Shown: piece by piece, positions 1-12,071 of the stretch | How positions within the stretch are numbered: position 1 is the first letter of the stretch | Layout: each line of letters begins with the position of its first letter | Source: Mrakia gelida | Taxonomy: Eukaryota; Basidiomycota; Tremellomycetes; Cystofilobasidiales; Mrakiaceae | NCBI GenBank assembly: GCA_024345305.1 | Contig: BRON01000009.1 | Location: forward strand, 1,426,001 to 1,490,000 | DNA length: 64,000 nucleotides | Direction: 5' to 3' | The notes under the pieces: model-generated | Told to the model about the DNA's origin: nothing | Seen by the model: only the letters and a program-made list of their open reading frames with translations | Databases searched by the model: none | Program-made: the position numbers and the translations under genes

Positions 1-1022
1 GAGAGCCAATCCGTTTCGGTGAGGAGATAAGGTGAAGGAATGATGGAGGAAGTCGTGATGCTGAAGGAGGTGAGACCAGAGATGGGAGTCTCGAGGAGGA
101 GGGGAAGGGGAAAGCCGTCGTCTTGAAGGTTGGAAAGGTGGATGGATCGGACGTGGAGGTGGTGGTACGAGACGAAGGAGAGGATACTGTTGTAGAATTG
201 ATGAGGAGGGAGGATGGCGTCCCGTAGTTCGAAGGGATCCGAGTGGGGATACGTGATTTCGTCGACGGTGAGGTGATGGGAGCGAGGACGCCGAAAGGAG
301 AGGTCGTAAGGCGTTAAAGGGGAGTACCATCGTCCGTACGAGAGGTCCTGAAGGGAGGGATGGCAGAGAATCGCTTGTTCAAGCGGTCCGTTGAGGACGA
401 GCGGCGCGTCCACGAATCCGTCCTCGTCGATCTTGAACGTCTCGAGCTTCGGAAGAAGGCTGATCGCTACAGCGATGATGCTGAGGATGTCGTGTCCGTG
501 GCTGAGGTATAGGGAAGACTTATCTCCTACACGAACCTGCACAACTCTACAGACAGAAGGAGAGACGGGGCAGCGTTGGCTTGCTACATTGAAGGAGGGC
601 GAGAGAGCGAGGAGTCTGAACGAACCTGACGAGATGGGCCAGTGATTCAGTTCCAGCTATACTCAAGAGCGATCCAGCCACGCGCAGCGACAGCTTGATT
701 CTCATGTTCCTAAAGAGAAGTGGTCGAGCGATCTTGAACAGTAGAAGAAAGGAAGAAGAAAGGGAAGACGAGCCTGGGGGTTAGTTTGATCGAGCTCAAC
801 ATTTCCTTCCCTCTCCCGCCCTTGCTCCGTCTCCGCTTCTTCTCCTCGGCCTTCCCACGCATACGGCAGCCCGCTCACCTCTCTGAAGACCTTGCTCGTC
901 GCATGGACGGCCGGCAAGTCCTCTCGACGAGCCTTCTTGATGATCTCGGAGAGGAGCTCGAAGGGAAGTCCAGGGATTCGAGTCGACGTTGAAGGGGGGG
1001 AGCTGAGTTGGAGGAGGGACAT
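1..1022 (-). CDS. F-box-like protein, partial (3' end outside window)
   Basis: The ATG is at 1022. Exons fit 1022-879, 732-626 and 546-1, with GTGAGC and GTTCGT donors, AAG and TAG acceptors, and the frame closing at each junction (phases 0 and 2). The N-terminal ~50 residues have the F-box pattern (PGLPFELLSEIIKKAR, then a KVFRE helix, then ARPLLFRNMRI in exon 2). The rest is leucine-rich and looks like the irregular LRR region common in fungal F-box proteins, which normally bridge substrates to Skp1 in SCF ubiquitin ligases. I see no other domain. The gene is divergent from the F-box gene starting at 1409, and the C-terminus lies left of base 1. Substrate is unknown. The F-box call is moderately sure. 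Confidence 0.6.
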
Positions 1023-1408
1023 CTCGCAGACTTCGGTAGGGGTGGGAATAAAGCGAGTGGGAGAGAGTTGAGGAAGGGAAGGGAAGGAAGGGGGGGGGAG
1101 GGTCTGTGGAAGTCGGGAGGAAGAAAGGGAGGGATGGAACGATGAGCTCGAAGTTTCAGAGGAAGGTTGAGGGCGGTCGTCAAGGGACGAAACTTCTGCT
1201 ATTTCTGGTGTTTTTTTTGTTCAGAGAGTATATGTAGAGTCCTTTCGACAGATACAACGCCAAAAAATCGGCTTTTGTATCTGGCTGAAGAGGGAAAGAC
1301 CATCTCCACAGCCCTTCCAACATCGAAGCGTGCTCTCCTTTCCGTTCTCCTCCCAACGTCCAGCATCGATAGCCCTTCCATCTTCCCTGGATCGTAAATT
1401 CCTCGAGC
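1023..1408. promoter_or_regulatory. Shared upstream region of two divergent F-box genes
   Basis: This 386-bp spacer separates ATGs pointing away from each other. It contains purine-rich runs near 1075-1110 and a T-rich tract near 1200-1220. I see no clear TATA element and no open frame worth calling. Confidence 0.4.
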
Positions 1409-2451
1409 ATGGAGCCTCAGACCCTTCTCCCCCCTTGCCGACCTCTTCCTACTCTCCCAATCGAGATGCAGCAGCATGTTTTGCGCTTCTGCGATCCCTC
1501 CACCCTTTACAACACCTCCCTCGTCTCCCTCGCCTTCCTCGAGCTCTCCTCCCCGATCCTCTACGAAGAAATCGAGATCACTGGACTCTCGAATCTGGAG
1601 CTGCTTTTCTGCTCAAGAGTGAGTCGGATTTCGACGTCTCTGAATGAGTTTCGAGGAGAGAAGCAGACGAGGCGATGAAGATCGAGCTCACCTTCCTCCC
1701 TCCTTCCTCCTCTTCTCCTCCTCCTCCTTCTGACCAGGACGGTACTACCCAAACCCAAGTCGCACCCTTCCTCGCGCTCTCCCACATCCGAACCTTCACC
1801 ATCCTCGCAACTTCAGATTACGGAGGAACCCTCAAGCTCTCTCAAGATCGACTGACCTCCTCCTCCATCGCCGTCGACCTCCTCACCTTCCGCCCCTTCG
1901 CGATCAAGCAGAACTTCAAAAACCTCCGCAACCACAATACGGAGGACGAACAGGAACTCGATCGATGGGACGCTCTCACCCCCTTCTTCAACCCAAACAC
2001 CTTCCACATCCTCGGGCTCACCGCCATCGTCCCGAACCAAACCGCCTTCCTCTACCCCAACCACACTACCGTCCTCTTCTCCAACCTCAAGAAGCTCCTC
2101 TTCAAAGACGTTCATGTCTTTCACTGGAAAACAGGAGAACCAGTCGTCGAACCCTGGCTCTCAGCAGCCAAGCTCGTCTCCATCGTCTTCGACGCGTGCG
2201 AGGGTGGGGATCTTGGGGGCGGGAGGTCGTCGGACCTCTCTTGGCAGATAGGACTTTGCCTCTTGAGCATGCTCTTCGGAGGCGTCGGGTCGACAGTAGG
2301 AGATGTGGTCGTGAAGGTTTCGTCGAAGGAGATGAAGAGGGAGATCCTGCACTCGGTTTGGGAGGTGGAAGGGAGGGAGGACTTACGAGCGAAGTTTGAG
2401 AGATATGTGAGGTTCGAGGAGGTTGGGTTCAAGTCTGGGAACGAGGAGTAA
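1409..2451 (+). CDS. F-box-like protein
   Basis: Two exons fit, 1409-1618 and 1738-2451, giving 307 residues; the phase-0 intron is GTGAGT...CTGACCAG. The F-box is at residues ~14-50, with LPIEMQQHVLRFCDPSTL and SLAFLELSSPILYEEI as recognisable pieces. The remainder has no named domain and probably forms a substrate-binding region. The protein is clearly paralogous to the broken gene at 22122-23030: the same LRFCDPSTL and SLAFLELSSP strings occur, the intron sits at the same codon (after Arg), and the exon-2 starts are similar (APFLALSHIRT against EPFLSLDQIQT). The family role is SCF adaptor; the specific function is unknown. Confidence 0.65.
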
Positions 2452-2958
2452 GGGTGACGGTGAGTCCTTCGGCTCTTGTCTCTTCTCGAACGCCAGCTGT
2501 CCCGATGCTGATCTCCTTCTTGCTCGCGTCGAGACGCTCAGTTCTTCGAGTCGAAATCGACTCCATCCTTCGAAGCGTCGCCCTCCCTGCCTACCCTTCG
2601 AGCTCCTTCACCCTCCTCCAAGAAACTCGAGTTCGTCTTTAGTGATTGATGTGCTGCATACCTTACATCTCTGTCTCGAAGCCTCGACTCGTCGAAAGGA
2701 GGACCGTTCTTTCCCTCTCTGCAGACGCGTTCGTTGGAAGGTGTCGAGGGAGGTGCGTTGAGCTTCTCTAGGAGGGACGACGGAAGATTGAGGAGGTCAA
2801 AGACTCATTGACGGCGAGATAGCTGTAGCTAATCAACGAATGGAGGGGATCTATCTGACGAAAGAAAGTGCTCGACGCGTCGAGGCCCTCCCTCTCGCCC
2901 GTCCCTTCCCAGCCGCTTCCATCAGGTTTTGAGGCGACAAAACTGCATAGTATTCAGC
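2452..2958. other. Intergenic region between convergent F-box genes
   Basis: About 500 bp lie between two stop codons that face each other. I see no gene. The palindrome ACGCGT occurs twice (near 2725 and 2875). No clear terminator structure or repeat is visible. Confidence 0.4.
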
Positions 2959-4396
2959 TTATCGCACTTCGTCTTCTTCACCCCTATCGTCTCCTCGACT
3001 CCTGTTCCACCTCGTCCCAAACTGATCCTTCACCACCCAACCCAACTGCAGCGCGTCTCCGCACACCTCTACCAACTCCTCGTCCCTTCGCTCCTCCTCC
3101 GTCCTAAACGAAGCATCACCCAGACGCATGGTCTTCATCTTCGGAAACCTCACTCCACCGCTACAGAACCACTCCGCCTGGTTCTTATCGATCTCTCTAA
3201 ACTCGATAAACTCCTCCTCGTTCTCCTCCCCTCCTCCTGATTCACTCCCCCATCCACCCACGTAAAGCTCCTCCAGCGTAGCGTGTCCAGCATCGACCAA
3301 GTCTCCCACCGCGATCTGCCCAGTGACGGAGAAGCGAAGGAGGTTTGGGCAGAGGTCGAAGAACCAACTCGGGATCGAGCAGTCGCAGATTTCTGCCTCC
3401 TCCGAGATGCTGAGGTGGAGGAGTTGGGGACCGACGCGACGGATGAGAGGTTGAAGGTGAAGGTAGGGATCGTCCAGTTCGAAGAGGAGAGTGGAGTCTT
3501 GGGTGGTCGAGAAGGAGGTGAGGGAGAGGAGAGGGAGGGTTGGGAAGACGAGGAGGGGGCTGAGGGATTGTTCGTAGGGGTGGAAGACTGTGACGGACAG
3601 GGATCTGTTGGATGCGAACCGGAGAGGTAGAACTTGTCAGGATCTATATGCGAACAAGATCAGGGAAGCTTTTGCTGACCTCAGCTCTTCAGGGTTGATC
3701 CACTTCTCGAACGTCTCGACCTCTTCGTTGTCCGGTGACGACAATTTGTTGTTGACGACCATCATCTCCAGCTTCGGACGCACCACCTCCGAGCCTGGAG
3801 ATTCGCGATCGCAGGTCACAAGGTTGTCGCACTCGAAGTATCGAAGGTTTGGGAGGAGAGGGAAGTCTGAAGCGTTCCATTCGTAGGTTCGAAGGCAGAC
3901 GACGAAGCGACCGAGGAGAGGGGAGGCTCGGAGGGTTTCGACAAAGTTGACGACACGAGCACGAGGAGGACGTTGTACGTCGACGTAAGAGTAGAGCAGT
4001 GGATAGGCTATGTCCTAAGTGGGAACGGAAGGAAGGGAGTCGAGATTAGCAGGAGCATCAAAAGGGAGGGAGGGGAAGAGGTAAAGAGGGAGGAGGAGAT
4101 TCGTCGAGCTCACCTTCCAGGCCTCGCAAACGAGCGAGAAGAGAACCAGCTGCGGGCATCTCGATCTGGGAAACCTTCGGTCGATACGAGATGGCCGCCC
4201 TCCTGCAGCGTCGATGAGGATGAGACGTTGGAGGTCGAGAGGGAGGAGAGGTCTGCGAGGTGAAGGAGGAGGAACAAAGGAAGAGCTCAACGCAGGTCAG
4301 CTCGATTCGACACAAGAGCTCCCTCAAGACAGGTCAAGACTCTGTAGAGGAGTGTATACGGAGAATCAGAAGTACCTGAACTGACTTTGAATCCAT
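2959..4396 (-). CDS. F-box-like protein with an 11-nt first coding exon
   Basis: Exons fit 4396-4386, 4252-4114, 4014-3680 and 3604-2959, giving 376 residues. No in-frame ATG exists in the long open frame that begins near 4290. An ATG at 4396 followed by a GTCAG donor gives MDS plus a split Lys codon and restores the frame into PLLPLDLQRLILIDAAGG. Residues ~4-50 resemble an F-box helix pair; later exons are leucine-rich (LLQLSISEEAE-type strands) with no named domain. The first intron acceptor is GCAG and the third intron has a CTGAC branch site. It is the third F-box-like gene in the first 4.4 kb. An alternative is that the first exon is UTR and initiation occurs elsewhere; the frame closure argues against that. 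Confidence 0.5.
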
Positions 4397-5312
4397 CGAG
4401 GAAGAAAGGAAGTTGTGGTTGGCGAGGAAGAAGCAGAAGGGTCGTCGGAGAGGGAGGTCAAAGGGAGGACGGAGCGAAGGTCGAAGCGACCTCCTGTATT
4501 GAACGGGGATGACCTGAACGAAGACGAGCAGCTTTGAATGGACGAGAGAGCGGCTGAGAGTTGAAGAGTCAGCGTCGAGATCGTCCTGGCGCCCCAGTAG
4601 GAGGAGCAGGATGGAGGAGAGGGAAGAAGGAGGGCTGAAGGTGAGCTCGACGTTTCATCCTCCTCCTCTCCTCCGCTGCTCTCCTCCCCCTGATCCCCGA
4701 AAAGGCGAAAACCTGAAGCTCGCCGAGACAGATCGATGGATCTGGATCGATGTCAGCTGCTTGCTTGACGGCCTTGGGCGTTTCGGTTCAGACTAAAAAG
4801 CTCGAGAACTGAAGAAACAGGTCAGGTCGGAAGCTGCGAGGTCGAGAGAGTTCAGTGACGCGTCGAGCGTGTGCTTTCGACCTTCCTCCCAGTCTTTGGA
4901 GAAGATTTTCGCAGCTCGAGGAGCACACTCGGATGAGGATGGAGATAAGAGACTGACGAAGGAAAATTTCAGGCAAACGACGAACCTGAGGCTGCCAGAA
5001 GACGAAGCTAACAAGGCGGCCGTGAGCCGCGTCGTCTCGCTTCTCTTCCTCCTCTAAGCCTGCTTTTCTTTTTTCGAGAGCTACCCGCTGTAAAACAGCT
5101 CAGGGCTCAGGCCAACGGTACGAGACGTAAACAGCCGGGGACTGTAAATCTCGATGACTTCGAAGGATGCAAAGTCGTGATGTCATCACGCGGCCAAATC
5201 GAGTCGAACCTCCTCCTCCTCCCCTGCCCTCCCTCCCTCCCCTTCTTTCCTAACCCCCACCCTCTTTCCCTCTCCCCCCTCTCCCTTCATCTACCCCTTT
5301 CTACTGCCCTCG
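4397..5312. promoter_or_regulatory. Divergent upstream region (F-box gene / SLM gene)
   Basis: About 900 bp. Toward the SLM start there is a long C/T-rich tract (about 5205-5310), which is the usual leader style here. Splice-like signals such as AGGTGAGCTCGA occur near 4637, and one ACGCGT lies near 4857. Short open frames (for example 4793-5014 on the minus strand) have no convincing codon use, and I do not call a gene. Confidence 0.4.
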
Positions 5313-8119
5313 ATGCAGCACTCTCACGACTCTGACAACCACACTGTTACCTCGGTAGCTAGATCTCACAAGTCGACGGTCTCGAGGAATCAATCGCTGG
5401 TGAGTGCACGAACTCCTTCCCTCCTTCCCAGCCCTCCAGTCCTGCTTTGAAGGCTCCTCCTACTGCTGCGAGTAGGACGACGAGGAAGCTGGGAGCCTCA
5501 TCTTCATCCTCGTGAGATGGATGGCATCTCAAGGCTTGGAGCTGACCCCATCTTCGCCCGTCCCCTTCCTCCCTCTCAGATCAAGAAGAACACTGCCGTC
5601 TCGGAGCTGAAGTCAGTCCTCCCTTCGTCGGCCTCCTTCGTCTCCATCCCTCGCTCGCGCGAGGCTGACGTCTTCTCTATCTTGCTCTCCTCTTCTCTAC
5701 AGACCCTCGGACATCCTGATTGACCGATTCGTAGCATGGAAGAGGATCACAAAGATGCTCATCGGTTCGTTTCGTCATCATCTCTCGCCCTCCCTCCCTT
5801 CGATCGTTCCCCTCCTTCCTCCCGAGATTGACCTCTTTTCCTTTTCCCATACCTCTTCACTCCTCCCCCTCTCCTTCAGGCTACTTTGAGGGAATCGCCG
5901 ACATTGAGAACAACACCGCTAAGGAGCTCACCAAGCTCGGAGCTGTCATCCAGGTTCCCTTCCAAGCTGGAAACCAGTTCCTCGGAGAGGATGGAATGCA
6001 GGTTCGTCCTCTTCTCTCCTTGCCTTTCTCTCTCTCACTTCGCGAGGCTAACCAGCTCTCCTCTCTTCCTTGCAGGACGTCTTCTACTCCATCCGAGACA
6101 AGACTCGAGTCATCGCCGACGCTCATGCCTCGCTCGCCAAAACCGTCGAGGGATCCATCGTTCAACATCTCCAGAAGCTTCGAACCGAGATCAAGGCTCA
6201 CATCAAGAACGTTCAGAACGACACCGGTCGACTCGCCGCCATCGTCGCTAGGGAACGAGAGATGTCCACCAAGAACATTTCCGATCTCGCTCGAGCCATC
6301 ACCATGCTCAAGAACACCCCCATGGCCGTTGTTCCCAAGGACGACCCTTACGCCCAGAACACCTTGGTTCTCAAGCAGCTTCAGAAGCAGGTGAGTCTTG
6401 TCTTCCCCTTCTTATCGAGTTCTCCACGACGTGGGAGGAGCTCTCCTTCTCGGTCGTTTTGGAAGGAGAAGGAGCTCGAGCTCAACTTAGCCGGATCGAG
6501 ACGAGCACGAGCTGATCATCTTCTCTCCCTCCTTCCCTTCTCCCCTTCTTTCCTTCTTCCAGGTCAACGAGGAGAACGCTCTCCAGAAGTCGATCATCAT
6601 CATGCAGCAGAACTCGGCTCACTTCGAGGAGGGAATCGTTCGATCCATCCAGTCGGCTTGGTCGACCTTCGACGAGTGGCAAGGAAGGATGTCCGTCTCC
6701 GTCCAGGAGACCTGGAAGCACCTCGGCCACGCTATGGCCAACATGGAGCCCGACAGAGAGTGGATCTCCTTCGCCGCTCGATCGGATCACCTCTTGGATC
6801 CCGATACTCCGCTGAGGAACCCCGACGTGAGTTGATTCGAACCTCCTTCCTTCTCGCGTTCGCTCTCGTCGCGACTCGCGTGCTGACCTCTTCCTTCCCC
6901 TTCTCCTTCTTTTCCAGCACATCGACTACCCCGGAAAGGACGATCCCTCCGTCGTTCCCGTTCACGTCGGTCTCCTCGAGCGAAAGAAGCGATTCACCAA
7001 GGCCTACAAGGAGTCCTACTACGTCCTCACTCCCGCCGGATACCTTCACGAGTACGCCACCTCGGATCCCTACTCTCAGCAGCACCCCGTCTTCTCCCTC
7101 TTCCTCCCCGCCTGCACTCTCGGTCCTCCTTCCACCTCGTCCACGTCCAAGAGCCACAAGTTCCACATCGAGGGAAAGAGGTCGTCGGCTCCCGCGAACT
7201 CGGCTGGAGGTCACATCCCTTTCAAGATCCCTGGACAGAACGAGACCGCCTACACCTTCAGGAGCAGGAGTCACGACGAGATGATGGAGTGGTGGAACGA
7301 CTTGAGGATGTTGGTCGCGAGGTACCTCGTCGCCAGCGAGCAGATGGAGAGAAGTGGACCCGTCGCCGCTGCCGTTCGAAGTGCTGGTTACAGGTGAGTC
7401 TTCTCCTTCTTTTCCTTTGTTCCGATGCGAGAAGGACCTCGCAGCTGACTTTTTTCTTCTTTTTTCGTCGCATTTCAGGTCCGAGGAGGAGGAGGACGAG
7501 TCGGAGGGAGAGGGATCCTCGATCGAGGAAGAGGAGGACGACATGGACGAGGAGCGACGAGGAGTCACCCTTCACGACAACGAGGTCCCTCAGTCCTACG
7601 AGCACGAGCAGGCTGCCGCCAACGCTCAGGCTCAGGCTGGAGCTCCCATCCAGATGGGTGCCAACGGTTACCCTGTGAGTTTCGATCCTTTCTTCATCCC
7701 TCCTCGTTCTGTTCTCTCTTCGACGCGCTCTTCATCGTTTTCGCTTGCTGACTCTCCTCGTCCGCTTCCTTCTTCGGTCAGATCGACAAGAAGCCTCAGC
7801 CTGACAACTCCGCTGCCACTCCCAACGTCGCCTCCACCTCGGGAACCAGCAACAACGTCGAGCTCGGTCACCCTTCGACTTCCGCCGCTGCTCCTCAGGC
7901 CTCGTCCGGAAGCGTTGGAGTCGACGAGACCGTCGGAGAGGATGGTCAGGTCGATAACTCCGATACCGTTTCCCAGAAGGGACTGCTCGGAGTGAGTCTT
8001 CTTCGTCCCCTTGCCTCTCCTTTCTCGACGCGTTTCGCGATCTCGAAACTGACTCCTTCGTTCTTCGTTCGTTTGTTCGTCATCAGCGATTCGCCGAGGG
8101 AATGGGAATCACTCGATAA
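5313..8119 (+). CDS. SLM1: Slm1/Slm2-like PH-domain protein (TORC2 / PI(4,5)P2 effector)
   Basis: ATG at 5313, stop at 8117-8119. Exons include 5313-5399, a possible 36-nt exon near 5480-5515, a short one starting IKKNTAVSELK, one encoding PSDILIDRFVAWKRITKML, then 5880-6001, 6076-6390, 6563-6826, 6918-7393, 7479-7674, 7782-7991 and 8087-8119. A BAR-like helical half (YFEGIADIENNTAKELTKLG through DEWQGRMSVSVQETWKHLG) is followed by a PH domain (VHVGLLERKKRF ... GYLHEYATSD ... FRSRSHDEMMEWWNDLRML) and an acidic, disordered C-terminus. In yeast, Slm proteins bind PI(4,5)P2 at eisosomes and recruit TORC2 to Ypk1. The second exon is uncertain: joining exon 1 directly to IKKN also keeps the frame. 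Confidence 0.85.
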
Positions 8120-8711
8120 TCTTCTTCGCTTGTTGATCTCGTTCTCGCGTCTGACGCTCATCTCGTAACGTAGTCCTATTTATCTTGTTGTCGCTTCGCT
8201 TTCCCCTTCTTCGTTTTCTTTTTCCCTTCTTCCCCATGCTCGTTCTCCGCTTCTCTCGTACGATTTTCCTTGCTCTCGCTATCTACTGCTCCCGGTTAAT
8301 GACCATACCGTTTCTCATTTTGTCTTGTCCGGACGAGAGTGGAAGGAGAGTAAGAGGGAGTGAGGGAAAGAAGCTGAGGGAGTCCGGTGGGTCTGGAGGA
8401 GGAAGATCGAGGTCGAGCTACGAGAGACGAGATCCTAGTATAGCGTTGACCTTCTCGCTGAGATCACTTCATTGGACTGCCGAGATTGAGGTTTTCAGGT
8501 CGAAACGCGTCGTGAATAAGTTTCATCAATCGTTCCGAGAAGTCGTCAAAGTCGAGTGATACGTAGCCTCAGAAAGGGAGCGATTAGTCGTCAAAGTATA
8601 CCGAGGATATCTAAAGTAGCGCGAATATAAGAAAGAAAGCAAGGAAACGAGAAAACCGAACCGAAACCAAAAGCAAAGTCACCAAATCAATCTCGACGCG
8701 TCTCGTCCCCG
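8120..8711. other. Intergenic region between convergent SLM and IVY1-like genes
   Basis: The 3' flanks of two convergent genes. T-rich sequence (8200-8270) and A-rich sequence (8600-8690) look like UTR and polyadenylation regions. One ACGCGT lies near 8694. No gene is seen. Confidence 0.4.
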
Positions 8712-11700
8712 TCAGTCCCACCTCCTCGAATGCCCTTGCTGCTGCTCGAACCTTCTATCTTGAGCCGAGCCATCCTCGTACTCCTCCAGCAAGAACCCAC
8801 CTCCATCCGCCATCTGGCTGATCTGCGAGAAGGTCTGAACAGATCGATCCCCTCCAAGTCCTCCTCTCCCTCCCTCGTCGAGAGCAGCAGGCATGGTCGT
8901 CCTCCTGGATGCGACTGGTTTGGACGGGACCGAGAGTGGTCGAGTCGCGTCTTGGTGGTAAGAGGAGGAGGTTGGGAAGCTGAAGGAGGGTCGGCTGGCG
9001 TGAGTTGAGGTGATGGGAGTGGGTGAACGAGGTTGGGTGAGCGGGAGGTGGTGAGCTGAGGAGGTTGGAGAGGGAGCTGGGGAGTCGAAGCGTTGGGCGA
9101 GGAGGGAAACGCGTCTCTCGAGGGGTGCTCCTCCTGAGGTGGTCGAGGTTGAGGGTCGAGGCTGCGGTTGGGAGGATCGAGGGAGGACGGGAGTTGAGTG
9201 CTGAAGGACGAAGTCGAAGGGAAGAGGTCAGTGATGCGTCATTCTTCCCTCTCACGAGAGAGAAGAGATTAAAAGATAAGCTCACCCTCCTAGCATCCTC
9301 CTGCAACTTCGATCTAATCCCTCGAACCTTCTCCCCTTCCTGATCCCTCTTCTCCTTCTCCCTCTCTCGTTCTCGCTCCCGCTCTCGTTCCCTCTCCCAG
9401 TCCCTCCTCTTCAGCTCATGCTTCCTCTCCCTGTCTCTCAACGACTGCTCCCTCTCCCTCCTCTCCGAAGCTTCCCAATCCGTCAACAAGCTCCCTCCTC
9501 CACCCACTCCTCCTCCTCCTGCTCCTCGAACTCCCTCCTCCTCAAACGCGTCCTCTTCCTCGTCCTCATCCACCTCAGCGAACGAATGCCCAATCACCTC
9601 CACCCCTCCCGTCGAGACTCGGACAGTCTTCCTGGGTTTAAGGTTCGAGGAGGAGGATCCGTTCGAGGAAGAGGAAGAGGACTGATTCCCTCCTCGCGAG
9701 AGGATCCCACCGCTGCTACTCCCTCCTCCTCCGATGCCCAAGCCGAAGAACCCACCGCTCCCGCTGCCTCGATCCTGTTGTGGTGGCGAGGAAGGATTCC
9801 CGTTCCAGGAGTTGAGAGGCGTTTCGGGTGAGAACGCTGGCGAGGAGCTTGGGGAGGTGAGGTCGTTTGAAGAGGACGTCGAGGCTTTGGCGGTTGGTCG
9901 AGCGGCGGTGAGTTGCGGAGGAGGGCCAGGAGGTGGAGCGAGACGAGTAGTGGATGGAGAAGCGACCATTCGGATGGTGGAGGATGGTTGCTGCTGTGGT
10001 TGTTCGGCGGCAAGAGGAGGTGAGGGAAGAGTGTTGACGAGGGTTCGTTCCGAGGTGGGGTTTCGAACGTAGAAGGGACGCGACTTCTGTTGTTGGACCT
10101 GATCCTCGTGTTGCTGCATCTTGAGCGACGCAGGCGAGAGAGGAACATCGGCTGACTGCTGGAGAGGGGAAGGGGAGGGGATCCTTGACAACGAGGTGGC
10201 TTGTTGATCTCCTCCGTCCAAGATCGTCTTCGACTGCGAGGAAGGAGACGAGGGAGGAACAGCGCGAGTTTGAGGTGGAGGAGGTTCGAGGTGCTGCTGA
10301 TCCGAGATGTCCGTTGGAATGGGAGGGCGAAGTCTCGACGTCTGAGGAGGGAAGTAGTTCGACGAGCCCTGACCTTGACCTCCTCCTGGTGTCGAGGGTC
10401 CTCCGAGCGTGGGAGGTCCGACGTACGACGAGTAGTACGGAGGGATCGACCCCGTTGGCGTTCCAAGATCCACAGGCGACTCCGACCTTCTAAAGTCACC
10501 TCCGTCCTCAGCAGTCATCCTTCTCGGAGGATGAAGCTCGTCGTCGTCGTCCTCGTCCAGATCTCGACGCGTCCTCGTTCCGACCTCAACCGACGCGAGC
10601 TCGAGATCATCGATCCCTCCAGCTCCGATCCATCCTGCTTCGGCGAGTCCCCTCCATCGTTGGACCTCTCCGACGGAGGCAGCGGTCTTCTTGACTCCTT
10701 CGTTGGATGCAGTGAACTGGGAACTGGCAAGGGAGGTGATGGACGCTGAGGTTGAGAGGAGAGCGAGAGTTTGGAGGTGAGAGGTTTGGAGTTGATGTTG
10801 CCTGTTGGTTAAGTCGAAGTGTATAGACGAGGAAGTCAGTAACAACATCCTCGTCCGATGAGACCGAAGCTCAGCCCACGTTCAGACCTCGTTGAGATCG
10901 AGCTCGTCGCGTCGCTTCCCTCCCTAGTTCTTCCACTCTCTCCACCTTAGAACCCGAAAACAAATGCAGCAAACTCACTCTTCAGACCCCATGATCTCCT
11001 CTCCCAAAGCCTTCAGCGTCCCTATCCACTTCTCATGCTTCTGTCCGACCTCCATCGCTCCTCCTCCTCCACCTCCAAACGCTCGACCGATCTTTCCAGC
11101 GTCCTTGACGGTCTTCTCGTACCTGGCTCCCGATGCCTTGATCTTGGCGTCGCAGGCTCCGATGTGGGTGTCGTGAGCCTTTTCAAGTTTCTGGACGAGC
11201 AAAACGAAGGGAACGAAGGGTGAGAGTCGGGTCGGTGGGTGGACGAGTGGAATCGAAGTACTCACGCTGAGCTTCTTGAAATGCTTCGAAAGAACGGAGT
11301 TGAGGTCTGCGACTTCTTTGGATACGAGTTTGGCGTGCTTGGTTGTGACCTCCGAGAGAGACTCGAAGAGCTTGGAGGTCGAGGAGAGGGAGTTGGCTAG
11401 GTGGGAAGGAAGGGGAGGGCGAGGGAGGAGAGGTGTGTGAGCTCGGACGTGTGATTCTCTCGCCCGCTCTCCGTTCGCTGCAACAATCGTCCCTTGAGCT
11501 CAGAAGAACGAGACGGATGGACTCACCAATCACCTCTCCAGCTCCAAAGTTGGTTCCCGAAGGACCTGTATGAGCAAGAAGCTCCAGACTAGCTTTGGAG
11601 AGTTTGTGTTCCGTCTTCCCAAGGGAGGCGAGCAAGAGCTGGTACGACGAGAGCTGCTGAAGGAGGTTCCTGAGAGAAACACGAGGAGAGGGTCAGCGTG

Positions 11701-12071
11701 CACGTTCTTCCATGTTGACGACTGCGATAAGAGGTTCTAGCTCTCGAATGACGAGTTGGGAGGAGCTGGAGGAGGTGAGCTCACTCTCCTCCTCTCTCAG
11801 CCCTCCCTCCTCCTCGCTCGCCCCCATCCGTCCATCCAAGCTGGACGAAGGGGATACAGACTCACTCTAAGCTTCTGAGCTGTCTATGGAGATCCTCCCT
11901 CTGTACGCTGAGGACACCCGCGTCTGGATTCCACTGCTGCTGCTGAGTTGCTGGGGAAGCTGGCGAGGTGGACTCCTGTCTCTGTCCGAACGAAGGACTC
12001 GGCAAAGGAAGACTCGACGAGGACGAGGACGAAGGGAGAAGCGAGAGGTTGAGAGAGAACCGTTTGGCCAT
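8712..12071 (-). CDS. IVY1: Ivy1-like I-BAR/IMD phospholipid-binding protein
   Basis: Six exons close in frame: 12071-11866, 11669-11527, 11396-11266, 11190-10979, 10801-9286 and 9200-8712. Residues ~70-330 are a helical membrane-binding module (ENLLQQLSSYQLLLASLG, HAKLVSKEVADLNSVLSKHF, KLEKAHDTHIGACDAKIK, WIGTLKALGEEI). This matches what I know of Ivy1, the yeast vacuolar protein that binds phosphoinositides, the Rab Ypt7 and Vps33. A long low-complexity Pro/Ser/Gln region follows. Near 9340-9420 it encodes an Arg/Glu alternation that should form a single stable helix. The C-terminal exon is Ser/Pro-rich. The family call rests on helix pattern and order, not an alignment. Confidence 0.55.

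Noticed and set aside
9594..10499. 301-codon minus-strand ORF
   Set aside because: It is a second frame of the large IVY1-like exon; long only because stop codons are rare in this GC-rich low-complexity DNA.
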